A DNA stretch of 13,854 nt from Lachnospiraceae bacterium. GTDB taxonomy: Bacteria; Bacillota_A; Clostridia; Lachnospirales; Lachnospiraceae. Positions 1 to 6,905 of the stretch are shown piece after piece (within the stretch, counting starts at the first letter, position 1; each line of letters starts with the position of its first letter). Under the pieces are notes generated by a model that saw only the letters and a list, made by a program, of their open reading frames with translations, searched no databases and was not told the origin of the DNA. The translations under genes were made by a program, and so were the position numbers. Location of the stretch: the NCBI GenBank assembly GCA_024699595.1, contig JAILPG010000013.1:1-13854 (forward strand), written 5' to 3'.

Positions 1-395
1 TTAAGATGAGAACAGGCTCTGAGCCTGCAGACAGCGGTCTTAAGTACAGCAAAATGGTGACCACGGGATCAGCTGAGCCCGGCACCATAAGAGTCCGTTA
101 CAAAGAGCCTCTTTCGGATACATCCAAAGAGCTTGAAAAGGTCATTGAAAACGCTGAGGCCTCCTATACGGATAACCTCCGTCTGGCCTTCATCGTATAC
201 GTGTGTGCCGAAAAGCTTCGCGGCTCGGATAAGATCACCGATAAAGAACTTAAGCTTGCTGAAAAGCTCTATAAGGAGCTTGACGATAACATCAAGGACA
301 AAAACTCCGCAGATCTTTACAAGCTTGCAGGTATTCTTGATAAGAGCGAAAAAGAACTCGGGATCGGGATCCCGGAAGATCCCTTTGAGTGGTAG
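1..395 (+). CDS. C-terminal part of a YfbK-like von Willebrand factor A domain protein (5' end outside window)
   Basis: The reading frame is open to the left edge, so this is the last ~131 codons of a longer gene; the ATG at position 6 is probably internal. The visible part contains GLKYSKMVTTG, then TIRVRYKEP, then a helical stretch with LRLAFIVYVCAEKLRGS, ending in PEDPFEW. A GLKY segment, an 'RYKxP' strand and an 'AxxVxxxxxxLRxS' helix is the order I associate with the C-terminal DUF3520 region of YfbK-type proteins, which carry a central vWA metal-binding domain. The vWA domain itself and its MIDAS motif would lie upstream and cannot be seen. The cellular role of such proteins is poorly defined (often envelope-associated). 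A strong terminator follows 40 bases after the stop, so this is the last gene of its transcript. The alternative is an unrelated helical C-terminal domain. Confidence 0.55.
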   Translation, partial: KMRTGSEPADSGLKYSKMVTTGSAEPGTIRVRYKEPLSDTSKELEKVIENAEASYTDNLRLAFIVYVCAEKLRGSDKITDKELKLAEKLYKELDDNIKDKNSADLYKLAGILDKSEKELGIGIPEDPFEW

Positions 396-435
396 GATCC
401 TATCCCTAAAAAACGTGCACCGTGTGCACAACAGG

Positions 436-468
436 ACTCCATCCGTATATAGGCGGATGGAGTTTTTT
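436..468 (+). terminator. Rho-independent terminator after the YfbK-like gene
   Basis: A perfect 10-bp stem (ACTCCATCCG at 436-445 with CGGATGGAGT at 454-463) and an 8-base loop are followed directly by a run of six T (463-468). This is a textbook intrinsic terminator for + strand transcription. It separates the upstream gene from the HD-GYP gene, which must therefore have its own promoter in the ~80 bases between. A short GTGCAC-CGT-GTGCAC inverted repeat at 415-429 lies just upstream and may add a second small hairpin. Confidence 0.85.
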
Positions 469-551
469 ATGCCATGAGCGTCCAAATATGATAATATGAT
501 GCCAGGGTCAAAAGTACCCGCACAAAAGACACAGAATATCGGGAGGCTTCC

Positions 552-2357
552 ATGGACAGGCAAAAGAAGCAGTCTGCGGACAATAAGAATACAAAGCGTA
601 CGGGAGAGAAGGCCTCGCAGAGTTTTTCCAGATCCACCAGAGAACAGATCATATATATCATTGTCCTGATCATGTTCGTTGTGATATCTGCCTTCGTCTG
701 CAGCCGAAATGTTGTAAACAACCCTGTAAACATCATTCAGGCAGACGATAACTGGATCACGGAAGACGGACAGAGTGTAAATGCGGACGACCTGTCTGAG
801 GGCTCTCAGCAGATAACAAAAGACGTAAGCGGACTCGTCGCAGATGATACTGCCCTGTGCTTCAGGAGCATAGACACGGAATTTACGGTATATGCAGACG
901 GCCATCCGATCTATGACTATCATCCCTCCATATCTCCGCGCTTTGGAAGATCCTACGGAATGAATATCCATACGGTAGCCGTTCCCACAGGCACGAAAGA
1001 CCTGAGCCTTAAACTCGATCCCGTATTTCCTTCGGTTCCTGCAGATATAGATAACATAATGATCACGGATTCAGGACACTACATGCTTGATTATTTCAGG
1101 AAACACCTATTCTCTTTCGAGCAGTCCTCCATAACCCTGTTACTCGGCCTGTTCTTTTTGATAGTCGGACTTTCAAGTGCCCTTATGATGCGCCAGGCAG
1201 GTATCGACTTCATATCTTTCGGCATCACCTGCATGCTCATCGGATTTGTCGGGTTTAATGACACCATGCTTCTACAGCTGCTTACCGGCCATCCGGAAAT
1301 GATACGTGTCGTAACCTATATCTGCCTCATCTTTCTGCCGTTTCCGGCTCTAACATTTTTTGCCGGAGCAACAGGCTACGGCCGTTCAAAGCTTGTATCG
1401 GGCATGCTGATCTTATGCCTTGTCAATTTTGCGGCACAGGTCCTTGTCACACACATAGGCATTTCCGATTACTTCTATCTCGTTGCCATAAGCCATGTCA
1501 TCATAGGGATAAGCATAGTAATGGCTGTATGGTTTGTGATACAGGCAAAAAGACATGGCGGGATCCGTTCCGCACTTATGAAGAGCGTCACTGTAGGCCT
1601 TGCCGCCTGCGCAGCGGGCGTTATCATCGACCTTTTGCGTTTCCATCTGTTCAAAAGTCACGGAGCAGCCGGTTTTACAAGACTCGGTGTCCTTATATTT
1701 ACCGCTGTCATAGGATTTTTCCTGTTCCGAGAGCAGACAAGGGCTATCAAACAGAAGCAGATAGAGAGTATGACGCTTGTAAGTGAGATAACGGAAGCCT
1801 TTGCAAGGGTCATAGATATGAAAGACCGCTACACAAACGGCCATTCCACGAGAGTTGCAAAATACACCGCAATGCTTGCAAAAGAGCTTGGGTATGATGA
1901 TGAGACAGTGGAAAAATACTACAGGATCGGCCTTTTGCATGATGTCGGAAAGATCGGCATTCCAAGTGCCCTTTTAAATAAACCTGGAAAACTTACAAGA
2001 GATGAATATGATGCGATCAAAGCCCACACCTTAATGGGTTATGAAGCACTAAAGGGCATCAGCATAATACCCGAGCTTGCCGTAGGTGCGAAATCCCATC
2101 ATGAACGACCTGACGGCAAGGGATATCCTAACGGTCTTTCGGGAGATGATATACCGAGAGTTGCACAGATAATCGCTGTTGCAGACTGTTTCGATGCGAT
2201 GTATTCCGACCGTCCTTACAGAAAGAGGCTGGAATTCGGCGATGTCGTTTCGACAATTAAAGAAGTATCGGGAACACAGCTTTCGCCCGAAGTGGTAGAG
2301 GCCTTCTTAAGGCTTGTTGATAAAGGTGAGTTCATCCATCCGTTCGACCTCGTCTGA
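552..2357 (+). CDS. Membrane HD-GYP domain protein, probable cyclic-di-GMP phosphodiesterase with 7TM sensory region
   Basis: Predicted 601-residue integral membrane signalling protein that probably hydrolyses c-di-GMP. The start is supported by GGGAGG at 541-546, five bases before ATG. Order of parts: a basic cytoplasmic N-terminus (1-31), one membrane helix (about 32-52), a ~130-residue extracytoplasmic domain (about 53-185), roughly seven hydrophobic helices (about 190-393), a short linker helix and a C-terminal HD-GYP domain (about 405-595). The catalytic motifs are intact: the HD pair in LLHDVGKIGIP (H463, D464) and HHERPDGKGYP (516-526), which contains the GYP signature. A GTQLSPE motif (574-580) matches the usual 'GTQxxP' helix. 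Known HD-GYP proteins hydrolyse c-di-GMP to pGpG or GMP; the activity here is inferred. The layout resembles 7TMR-DISM receptors with the output domain swapped. It lies after a terminator and converges on nagA with a 30-base gap, so there is no sign of co-transcription with the sugar operon. Confidence 0.88.
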   Translation: MDRQKKQSADNKNTKRTGEKASQSFSRSTREQIIYIIVLIMFVVISAFVCSRNVVNNPVNIIQADDNWITEDGQSVNADDLSEGSQQITKDVSGLVADDTALCFRSIDTEFTVYADGHPIYDYHPSISPRFGRSYGMNIHTVAVPTGTKDLSLKLDPVFPSVPADIDNIMITDSGHYMLDYFRKHLFSFEQSSITLLLGLFFLIVGLSSALMMRQAGIDFISFGITCMLIGFVGFNDTMLLQLLTGHPEMIRVVTYICLIFLPFPALTFFAGATGYGRSKLVSGMLILCLVNFAAQVLVTHIGISDYFYLVAISHVIIGISIVMAVWFVIQAKRHGGIRSALMKSVTVGLAACAAGVIIDLLRFHLFKSHGAAGFTRLGVLIFTAVIGFFLFREQTRAIKQKQIESMTLVSEITEAFARVIDMKDRYTNGHSTRVAKYTAMLAKELGYDDETVEKYYRIGLLHDVGKIGIPSALLNKPGKLTRDEYDAIKAHTLMGYEALKGISIIPELAVGAKSHHERPDGKGYPNGLSGDDIPRVAQIIAVADCFDAMYSDRPYRKRLEFGDVVSTIKEVSGTQLSPEVVEAFLRLVDKGEFIHPFDLV

Positions 2358-2387
2358 GAAGGAAAAACGGACCGGCAGACTGTCTCC

Positions 2388-3572
2388 TTAAATGCTCAGA
2401 TGTGATGTCACCTGACCTCGTTTTATTACTGCTTTTAAGTTAAGTTCTTTATCCATGATCAGAAGATCCGCCTGCTTTCCGGGCGAGATCTCTCCTATCC
2501 TGTCAGATACCCCAAGGATCTTTGCGGGATTCTTCGTCGCACACAAAACCGCATCCTCAAGCGGGATATCCATGGTCTTTACTGCATTTGTCATGCATTC
2601 ATAAAGGTTTGATACAGAGCCCGAGATAGTAGATGTCCCATAAAGGGTACATATCCTTCCCTTCTTTTCTATCTTCTGACCTCCCAGTTCATACACTCCG
2701 TCAGGCATTCCCGCTGCCCTCAGACTGTCGCTTATAAACACCACTCTGTCTGAAGAAAGCTCTGAAAATGCGCTGCGGACTGCAGCCGGATGTACATGTA
2801 TCCCGTCACAGATAAGCTCAGCATTTACGCTCTCACTGTCAAAGACCGCATTCACAACTCCGGGATCCCTGTGTGAAAAAGAGCTCATTGCATTATAAAG
2901 ATGCACTGCGTGTGCGGCTCCTGCCTCTATCGCTTTCATTGCCGTATCATAGTCGGCATTTGTATGCGCAAGTGAGACCGTGACCTTATCCTTTACGGCC
3001 CTTATATAATCCTCAAAGCCCGGATTTTCTTCGGGTGCAAGACCTATGATCTTAAGAAGTCCTCCCGCTGCCGCAATAAAGCGCTCAGCCATGCTTACAT
3101 CAGCATGCTTTATGAATTCTTCATTCTGTGCACCTTTTTTTGCATGGCTTATAAAAGGGCCCTCCATATTAAAGCCGATAAGCTCCGAAAGACTGTTATC
3201 TCCTGCATGCTCATCGGAAAATCTCTTTCCGCAGGAAAGAACTGTTATAAGCTGTTCCTCAGGAAGCGTCATCGTCGCGGGACAGATCGAGGTAACCCCC
3301 TGAGACAGCTCATAAGCAGCTATCTTTTCAAAATCCCCGATCTTCCCGTCACAGACATCATATCCAAGTGCCCCGTGAAAATGCAGATCGATAAGTCCCG
3401 GGATCACATACATTCCCGAAGCGTCGATCTCCTCACCGAAACTTTCATCTGAGCATGGCATAACGGAGTCATCTTCGCCAAAGATCTTTTTTATGACTCC
3501 GCCTTCTGTCTCTATGTTTCCTTTGTGAAACTTTCTGTCAGTGCCGTAAAAGGCCGCATTTATTATACGCAT
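2388..3572 (-). CDS. nagA: N-acetylglucosamine-6-phosphate deacetylase NagA
   Basis: Cytoplasmic amidohydrolase of 394 residues, a normal family length, converting GlcNAc-6-phosphate to glucosamine-6-phosphate and acetate. Motifs in order: HxH in DLHFHG (H64, H66), metal-binding Glu in NMEGPF (E137), LAHTNA (H203), AVHLYNAM (H224), ICDGIHV (D256, H259) and the catalytic Asp in ISDSLRAAG (D282). HxH, rather than the HxQ/N type of E. coli, suggests a two-metal site as in Bacillus-type enzymes (inference). The frame is open further upstream, but the start is placed at MRIINAAF because GGAGGAG sits just before this ATG, inside the last codons of nagB, and because the longer N-terminal extension has no family resemblance. 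It begins one base after the nagB stop, so the two are certainly co-transcribed and probably translationally coupled. It is the last gene of the minus-strand cluster. No convincing terminator was seen after it. Confidence 0.95.
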   Translation of the reverse strand: MRIINAAFYGTDRKFHKGNIETEGGVIKKIFGEDDSVMPCSDESFGEEIDASGMYVIPGLIDLHFHGALGYDVCDGKIGDFEKIAAYELSQGVTSICPATMTLPEEQLITVLSCGKRFSDEHAGDNSLSELIGFNMEGPFISHAKKGAQNEEFIKHADVSMAERFIAAAGGLLKIIGLAPEENPGFEDYIRAVKDKVTVSLAHTNADYDTAMKAIEAGAAHAVHLYNAMSSFSHRDPGVVNAVFDSESVNAELICDGIHVHPAAVRSAFSELSSDRVVFISDSLRAAGMPDGVYELGGQKIEKKGRICTLYGTSTISGSVSNLYECMTNAVKTMDIPLEDAVLCATKNPAKILGVSDRIGEISPGKQADLLIMDKELNLKAVIKRGQVTSHLSI

Positions 3573-3573
3573 C

Positions 3574-4299
3574 CTACTCCTCCGGATATGCATCCTTATC
3601 TGCGATGACCACCAGGTTTGTGTGAAGCTTAAGTACAGAGGCCGGACATTCGGGACAGATGGGCCCAAACAGCACCTTATTAAGCGCTTCCCTCTTATCA
3701 GCTCCGCTTACGATAAGAAGCACCCTTCCTGCGCCCATTATCGTGCCTATACCCATTGTAACTGCCTTCCTTGGAACATCCTCAGGTCTGTCAAAAAGCC
3801 TTGAATTGGCATTTATCGTGGACTCTGTAAGGCTTACTACATGGGTATCCTTTATGAATTCCTTAGCCGGCTCATTAAAGCCGATATGACCGTTATGTCC
3901 GAGTCCCAAGAGCTGCAGGTCGATGCCTTCAAGCTTTTTTATCATCTTTTCATAGTCTTCGCACTCTTTTTCCAGATCTTTTGCAAGTCCGTTTGGCAGG
4001 AAAGTGTTGTCCCTGTTTATGTTTACGCGCTCAAAGAGCTCCTTGTTCATAAAATACCGGTAACTGTGTATGTCCTCGGGAGCAAGCCCCGCATATTCAT
4101 CAAGATTTACGGTACGCACAAGACTGAAATCAACCAGTCCTTTTTCATATAATGATACGAGATTTTCATAGGTACCTCTCGGCGTCGTTCCTGTCGCAAG
4201 GCCCAGTACACAGTCGGGCTTTAAGGTTAACTGTGCAGCTATATAGCTTGCCGCTCTCTCGCTTAATTCCTCATAATTGTTTACCCGGATTATCCTCAT
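3574..4299 (-). CDS. nagB: Glucosamine-6-phosphate deaminase NagB
   Basis: Cytoplasmic enzyme of 241 residues that converts glucosamine-6-phosphate to fructose-6-phosphate and ammonia, feeding amino sugar into glycolysis. Family signatures are complete: phosphate-binding loop LGLATGTTPRGTY (32-44), catalytic Asp in TVNLDEYAGL (D67), and LGLGHNGHIGFNEP (131-144) with the active-site His (H138) and Glu (E143). The position that is Asp in E. coli ('DGH') is Asn here ('NGH'), a variant I associate with Gram-positive NagB proteins. The C-terminal extension that carries allosteric residues in the 266-residue E. coli enzyme is shorter here, so GlcNAc-6-P activation may be absent (inference). The start ATG overlaps the stop of the response regulator gene (ATGA), with GAGGG seven bases upstream. 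nagA follows after one base. Confidence 0.96.
   Translation of the reverse strand: MRIIRVNNYEELSERAASYIAAQLTLKPDCVLGLATGTTPRGTYENLVSLYEKGLVDFSLVRTVNLDEYAGLAPEDIHSYRYFMNKELFERVNINRDNTFLPNGLAKDLEKECEDYEKMIKKLEGIDLQLLGLGHNGHIGFNEPAKEFIKDTHVVSLTESTINANSRLFDRPEDVPRKAVTMGIGTIMGAGRVLLIVSGADKREALNKVLFGPICPECPASVLKLHTNLVVIADKDAYPEE
3577..3583 (-). promoter_or_regulatory. Ribosome binding site of nagA, inside the nagB 3' end
   Basis: On the minus strand the sequence reads GGAGGAG, then TAGG, then ATG. The two Glu codons that end NagB (GAG GAG) double as the Shine-Dalgarno sequence of nagA. This fixes the nagA start at 3572 rather than at an upstream ATG within nagB. Confidence 0.85.
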
Positions 4300-5081
4300 T
4301 TCTGTTCCCTCTTTTTATTGTTCCTGTATTCATTCGCACTCATGCCCGTGATCCTCTTAAAGACCCTTGCAAAGTGCGCCATATCCACAAACCCGACCTT
4401 TTCTGCTATATCAGCGACATGCAGCGACGGATCGTGAAGCAGTTCTTTTGCTTTTTCTATTCTTATGCCGTTTAAAAGCTCCGAAAAATTCTTTCCCGTG
4501 ACATTGTTTAAAAGCTTTGAAAGATGCCACACACTTACATAGACATGCTCCGCGACATCCGCAAGCTGGAGCTTTTCCGTGTAGTTTTCCCGCATATACG
4601 AAAGTGCGCTGTCCACGATAAAATTGCCGGCCGTGGAAGGCTCTTTTTCACTGTCTTCTGCGCTTTCTTTTCCATCATCACGCAGATCCTTTCCGTCAAG
4701 CTTCTGCACCATGCTCTCTATTGCTTCGGAGAGCTCTTCCATTTTGGATGGCTTTAACAGAAAACGATGGACGCCTAAGGTTATGGCCTGTCTTGCATAC
4801 TCAAAATCACGGTAGCCGGTAAGGATCGATATCTCCATATCCTTATGCTCTGATTTGAGCGCGGCTATCATGGTAAGTCCGTCGATACCGGGCATCTGTA
4901 TATCCGTAAAGAGGATGTCGGGCTTAGTCTCGTCTATGACCCTTATCCCTTCCTGTCCGGAATCAGCCGTGCCCGCCACCTCGCAGCGAAAGCTCTTCCA
5001 GTCGATCATCTTACTGAGTCCCGTAACGATCGCCGGCTCATCATCCACTATGACTACCTTATAGATATCCTTCATTGCCAT
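4296..5081 (-). CDS. Two-component response regulator with AraC-type DNA-binding domain (YesN-like)
   Basis: Cytoplasmic transcription factor, 261 residues from this start. The receiver domain (about 1-125) has the acidic pair in VVIVDDEP, the phosphorylated Asp in LFTDIQMPG (D60 here) and the conserved Lys in FLLKPSK (K110). A short charged linker is followed by an AraC-type double helix-turn-helix (about 160-255) containing LADVAEHVYVSVWHLSKLL and VADIAEKVGFVDMAHFARVFK, ending with the typical TGMSANEYR. It is much shorter than usual YesN proteins (~500 residues), lacking the middle region. Three in-frame ATGs lie close together (5099, 5081, 5075). The first overlaps the permease stop (ATGA) but has almost no spacing to an SD. 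GGGAG sits 4 and 10 bases before the second and third, so 5081 is chosen and 5075 is equally possible. It presumably pairs with the sensor kinase at 8378-10192 and controls the cluster. Confidence 0.93.
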   Translation of the reverse strand: MAMKDIYKVVIVDDEPAIVTGLSKMIDWKSFRCEVAGTADSGQEGIRVIDETKPDILFTDIQMPGIDGLTMIAALKSEHKDMEISILTGYRDFEYARQAITLGVHRFLLKPSKMEELSEAIESMVQKLDGKDLRDDGKESAEDSEKEPSTAGNFIVDSALSYMRENYTEKLQLADVAEHVYVSVWHLSKLLNNVTGKNFSELLNGIRIEKAKELLHDPSLHVADIAEKVGFVDMAHFARVFKRITGMSANEYRNNKKREQK

Positions 5082-5095
5082 ACAGCTCCCATATA

Positions 5096-5950
5096 TCATC
5101 CTTTGATGGCGCCTGCCGTCATACCTTTAATGATATACTTCTGTAAGCATATATACAATATTACGACCGGAATGACCACTAACGTTACTGCCGCGGCCAT
5201 AAGTCCGTAATTGGTGCCCTCCTGGCTTGTCAGTTCGTTTAGAAGCCTTGTGATCGCACGCATTTCAGGACGTCTTAAAAAGAACATCTGCGTAAACAGG
5301 TCGTTATATGACCACAGGAAGGAAAATACCGCAACGGTGACAAATGACGGTTTGCTAAGCGGCAGTACCACCCTGAAAAATACGCCCGGTATCGAGCAGC
5401 CTTCAAGATGCGCAGCCTCCTCAAGATCAAGCGGCAGCTCCCTTATATAGCCCGAAAGGACTATGATCGAGAAGGCAAGATTTCCGGCCACCTGGGGCAG
5501 TATCACCGATAACATCGTAAGTCCCCAGCTGCTCGTGTTTACTATCCCCCATCCCATCTCCATCGTAAAAACAGGAATGATCGTTGAAAAAACGGGAAAC
5601 ATCATTGCCGCTATAATAAGTCCGTTAATGAACTCTTTTCCCTTAAAATCAAAGCGCACAAGAGCATAAGCTGCAAGTCCCGCTATTATCATCACACACA
5701 GGGTAACGCAGCCTGAGATAAAGATGCTGTTTCCGTAAGCCCTGAAGATGTTTAGGTTCTTAAATGCTCTGGAATAATTTGCGGTCGTAAACAGATCTCC
5801 GAGCGGAAGACTGAATGACTGCGCAAGTATCTTATCCTTTGCCTTGAAGGAATTCTGTATGACCCAGATGATGGGATAGATCGTAGTCAGTGCCCACAGC
5901 GAAAGGATAATGTAAGGTATTACAGTCTTTTTTTTCTTCATCCTATTCAT
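5096..5950 (-). CDS. ABC transporter permease, CUT1 family (MalG/LacG-type), second inner-membrane subunit
   Basis: Integral membrane protein of 284 residues with about six hydrophobic helices, starting with a Lys-rich cytoplasmic N-terminus and a first helix at about 11-31. The cytoplasmic coupling loop has the family EAA motif, EEAAHLEGCSIPGVFFRVVLP (about 177-197), which docks the ATPase. The C-terminus KGMTAGAIKG is typical of MalG-type carbohydrate permeases. The gene overlaps the end of the first permease gene by 8 bases and its stop overlaps the next ORF, so translation is probably coupled. AAGGAAAGGG precedes the start ATG. With its partner at 5943-6827 it should form the membrane channel for the sugar delivered by the lipoprotein at 6906-8270. 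The transported sugar cannot be read from the sequence; an N-acetylglucosamine disaccharide is inferred from neighbours. Confidence 0.94.
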   Translation of the reverse strand: MNRMKKKKTVIPYIILSLWALTTIYPIIWVIQNSFKAKDKILAQSFSLPLGDLFTTANYSRAFKNLNIFRAYGNSIFISGCVTLCVMIIAGLAAYALVRFDFKGKEFINGLIIAAMMFPVFSTIIPVFTMEMGWGIVNTSSWGLTMLSVILPQVAGNLAFSIIVLSGYIRELPLDLEEAAHLEGCSIPGVFFRVVLPLSKPSFVTVAVFSFLWSYNDLFTQMFFLRRPEMRAITRLLNELTSQEGTNYGLMAAAVTLVVIPVVILYICLQKYIIKGMTAGAIKG

Positions 5951-6827
5951 CCCTTTCCTTGAATACTGCCTTTGAAAGTCTTGAGAGTGCTACTCCCAGA
6001 ACGACTATCAGCACTGCGAGCGTAGCACCGTAATCCACGTCCTTGACTTCCATTGTCTGGTAATACATATAGGTTCCCGTAAGGAAGGTCTGCTTAAGCG
6101 GCATGCCCTTCGGAAACATAGTCCATGGAAGGTCGAATACCTTAAGCGCGCCTGTAACTCCAAGTGTTAAACAGGTGCAGAGTACATTATGTACCATCGG
6201 CACCGAGATGTATCTTACCTTCTGCCAGACTGTGGCTCCGTCTATGGAAGCCGATTCGTAAAGCTCCTCCGGAATATTGTTAAGTCCGGTGACAATTATC
6301 ACGAAGTAGAAGCCGACGTACTGCCATACTACGGGAAGCATCATGGTCGCTATCGCATGCTCTTCGGCCTTCCAGTCCGTAAGTGTCGTCTTTCCGAAGA
6401 TCTCAAGGATCTGGTTGATCATACCCTTGTCGTATAAAAAGATCAGGTTGAACAGAAGTCCCAGAGCCGTAGCCGAGATGACGATCGGGAAGAAAAAGAC
6501 CGTGCGGTAGAACTTTCCGCCTTTGGGGATGTTATCTACCAAAAGTGCGAGCACTAAAGCCATACCGACCTGCCCTATTATCGTGGCAGCGATCATTATG
6601 ACGGTATTTTTAAGGGATGTGATGACGATCGGATCGGAAAAGAGCTTTGTATAATTTTCATACCAGGGATCGTTCCACTTTGTCCCGAAGGTTCCCAGAT
6701 TCTTAATGTGCCTGAAGCTTTCCACTATGTTCATAAAGAACGGATAGAACAGGTATATTCCCATCAGTAACAGAGCCGGAAGCAGAAAGATCAGCACATA
6801 TTTTTTGCTTTTATATATATTTGACAT
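5943..6827 (-). CDS. ABC transporter permease, CUT1 family (MalF/LacF-type), first inner-membrane subunit
   Basis: Integral membrane protein of 294 residues. The first helix is at about 11-31, followed by a ~35-residue external loop and then further helices at about 67-97, 107-130, 160-181, 212-232 and 266-285. The EAA coupling loop is YESASIDGATVWQKVRYISVP (about 190-210), with the conserved Gly. This is the usual size and layout of MalF-type sugar permeases of Gram-positive bacteria. GAGGG lies seven bases before the start ATG. A GC-rich hairpin (6846-6874) lies just upstream between it and the binding-protein gene, which may lower its expression relative to that gene. It overlaps the second permease gene by 8 bases. 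Confidence 0.94.
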   Translation of the reverse strand: MSNIYKSKKYVLIFLLPALLLMGIYLFYPFFMNIVESFRHIKNLGTFGTKWNDPWYENYTKLFSDPIVITSLKNTVIMIAATIIGQVGMALVLALLVDNIPKGGKFYRTVFFFPIVISATALGLLFNLIFLYDKGMINQILEIFGKTTLTDWKAEEHAIATMMLPVVWQYVGFYFVIIVTGLNNIPEELYESASIDGATVWQKVRYISVPMVHNVLCTCLTLGVTGALKVFDLPWTMFPKGMPLKQTFLTGTYMYYQTMEVKDVDYGATLAVLIVVLGVALSRLSKAVFKERDE

Positions 6828-6845
6828 TTATTGGCCCTCTTATTA

Positions 6846-6874
6846 TTTCCGGCGGCCCTTGGGGCCGCCGGAAA
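6846..6874 (-). other. Intercistronic hairpin between binding-protein and permease genes
   Basis: A perfect 13-bp inverted repeat (TTTCCGGCGGCCC with its complement) with a 3-base loop fills much of the 78-base gap. On the transcribed minus strand it is followed by TAATAAGAGGG rather than a T-run, so it is not a canonical intrinsic terminator. Similar hairpins after binding-protein genes in other sugar ABC operons (malE-malF is the standard case) protect the upstream mRNA from 3' decay and raise the amount of binding protein relative to permeases. That role here is inferred. It ends 18 bases before the permease start and six bases before its SD, so it could also affect permease translation. 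Confidence 0.75.
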
Positions 6875-6905
6875 ACATGGCTTACTGTTTATGATCTGTT
6901 ACTTT

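Noticed and set aside
487..492. TATGAT as a -10 box for the HD-GYP gene
   Set aside because: No acceptable -35 hexamer at 16-18 bases upstream; that position falls in the terminator T-run.
69..971. A 300-codon open frame on the minus strand opposite the YfbK-like end and the HD-GYP start
   Set aside because: It crosses an intrinsic terminator and two well-supported + strand genes, has no recognisable domain, and its Cys/Arg-rich composition is typical of antisense shadow frames.
1413..1940. A 175-codon minus-strand frame inside the HD-GYP gene
   Set aside because: It is antisense to conserved membrane and HD-domain coding sequence, has no SD or family motif, and looks like a shadow.
2358..2387. 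Possible bidirectional terminator in the gap between the HD-GYP gene and nagA
   Set aside because: Only a five-base stem with a bulged G (GGAGA/TCTgCC) and a T5 run separated by six bases can be drawn; too weak to call.
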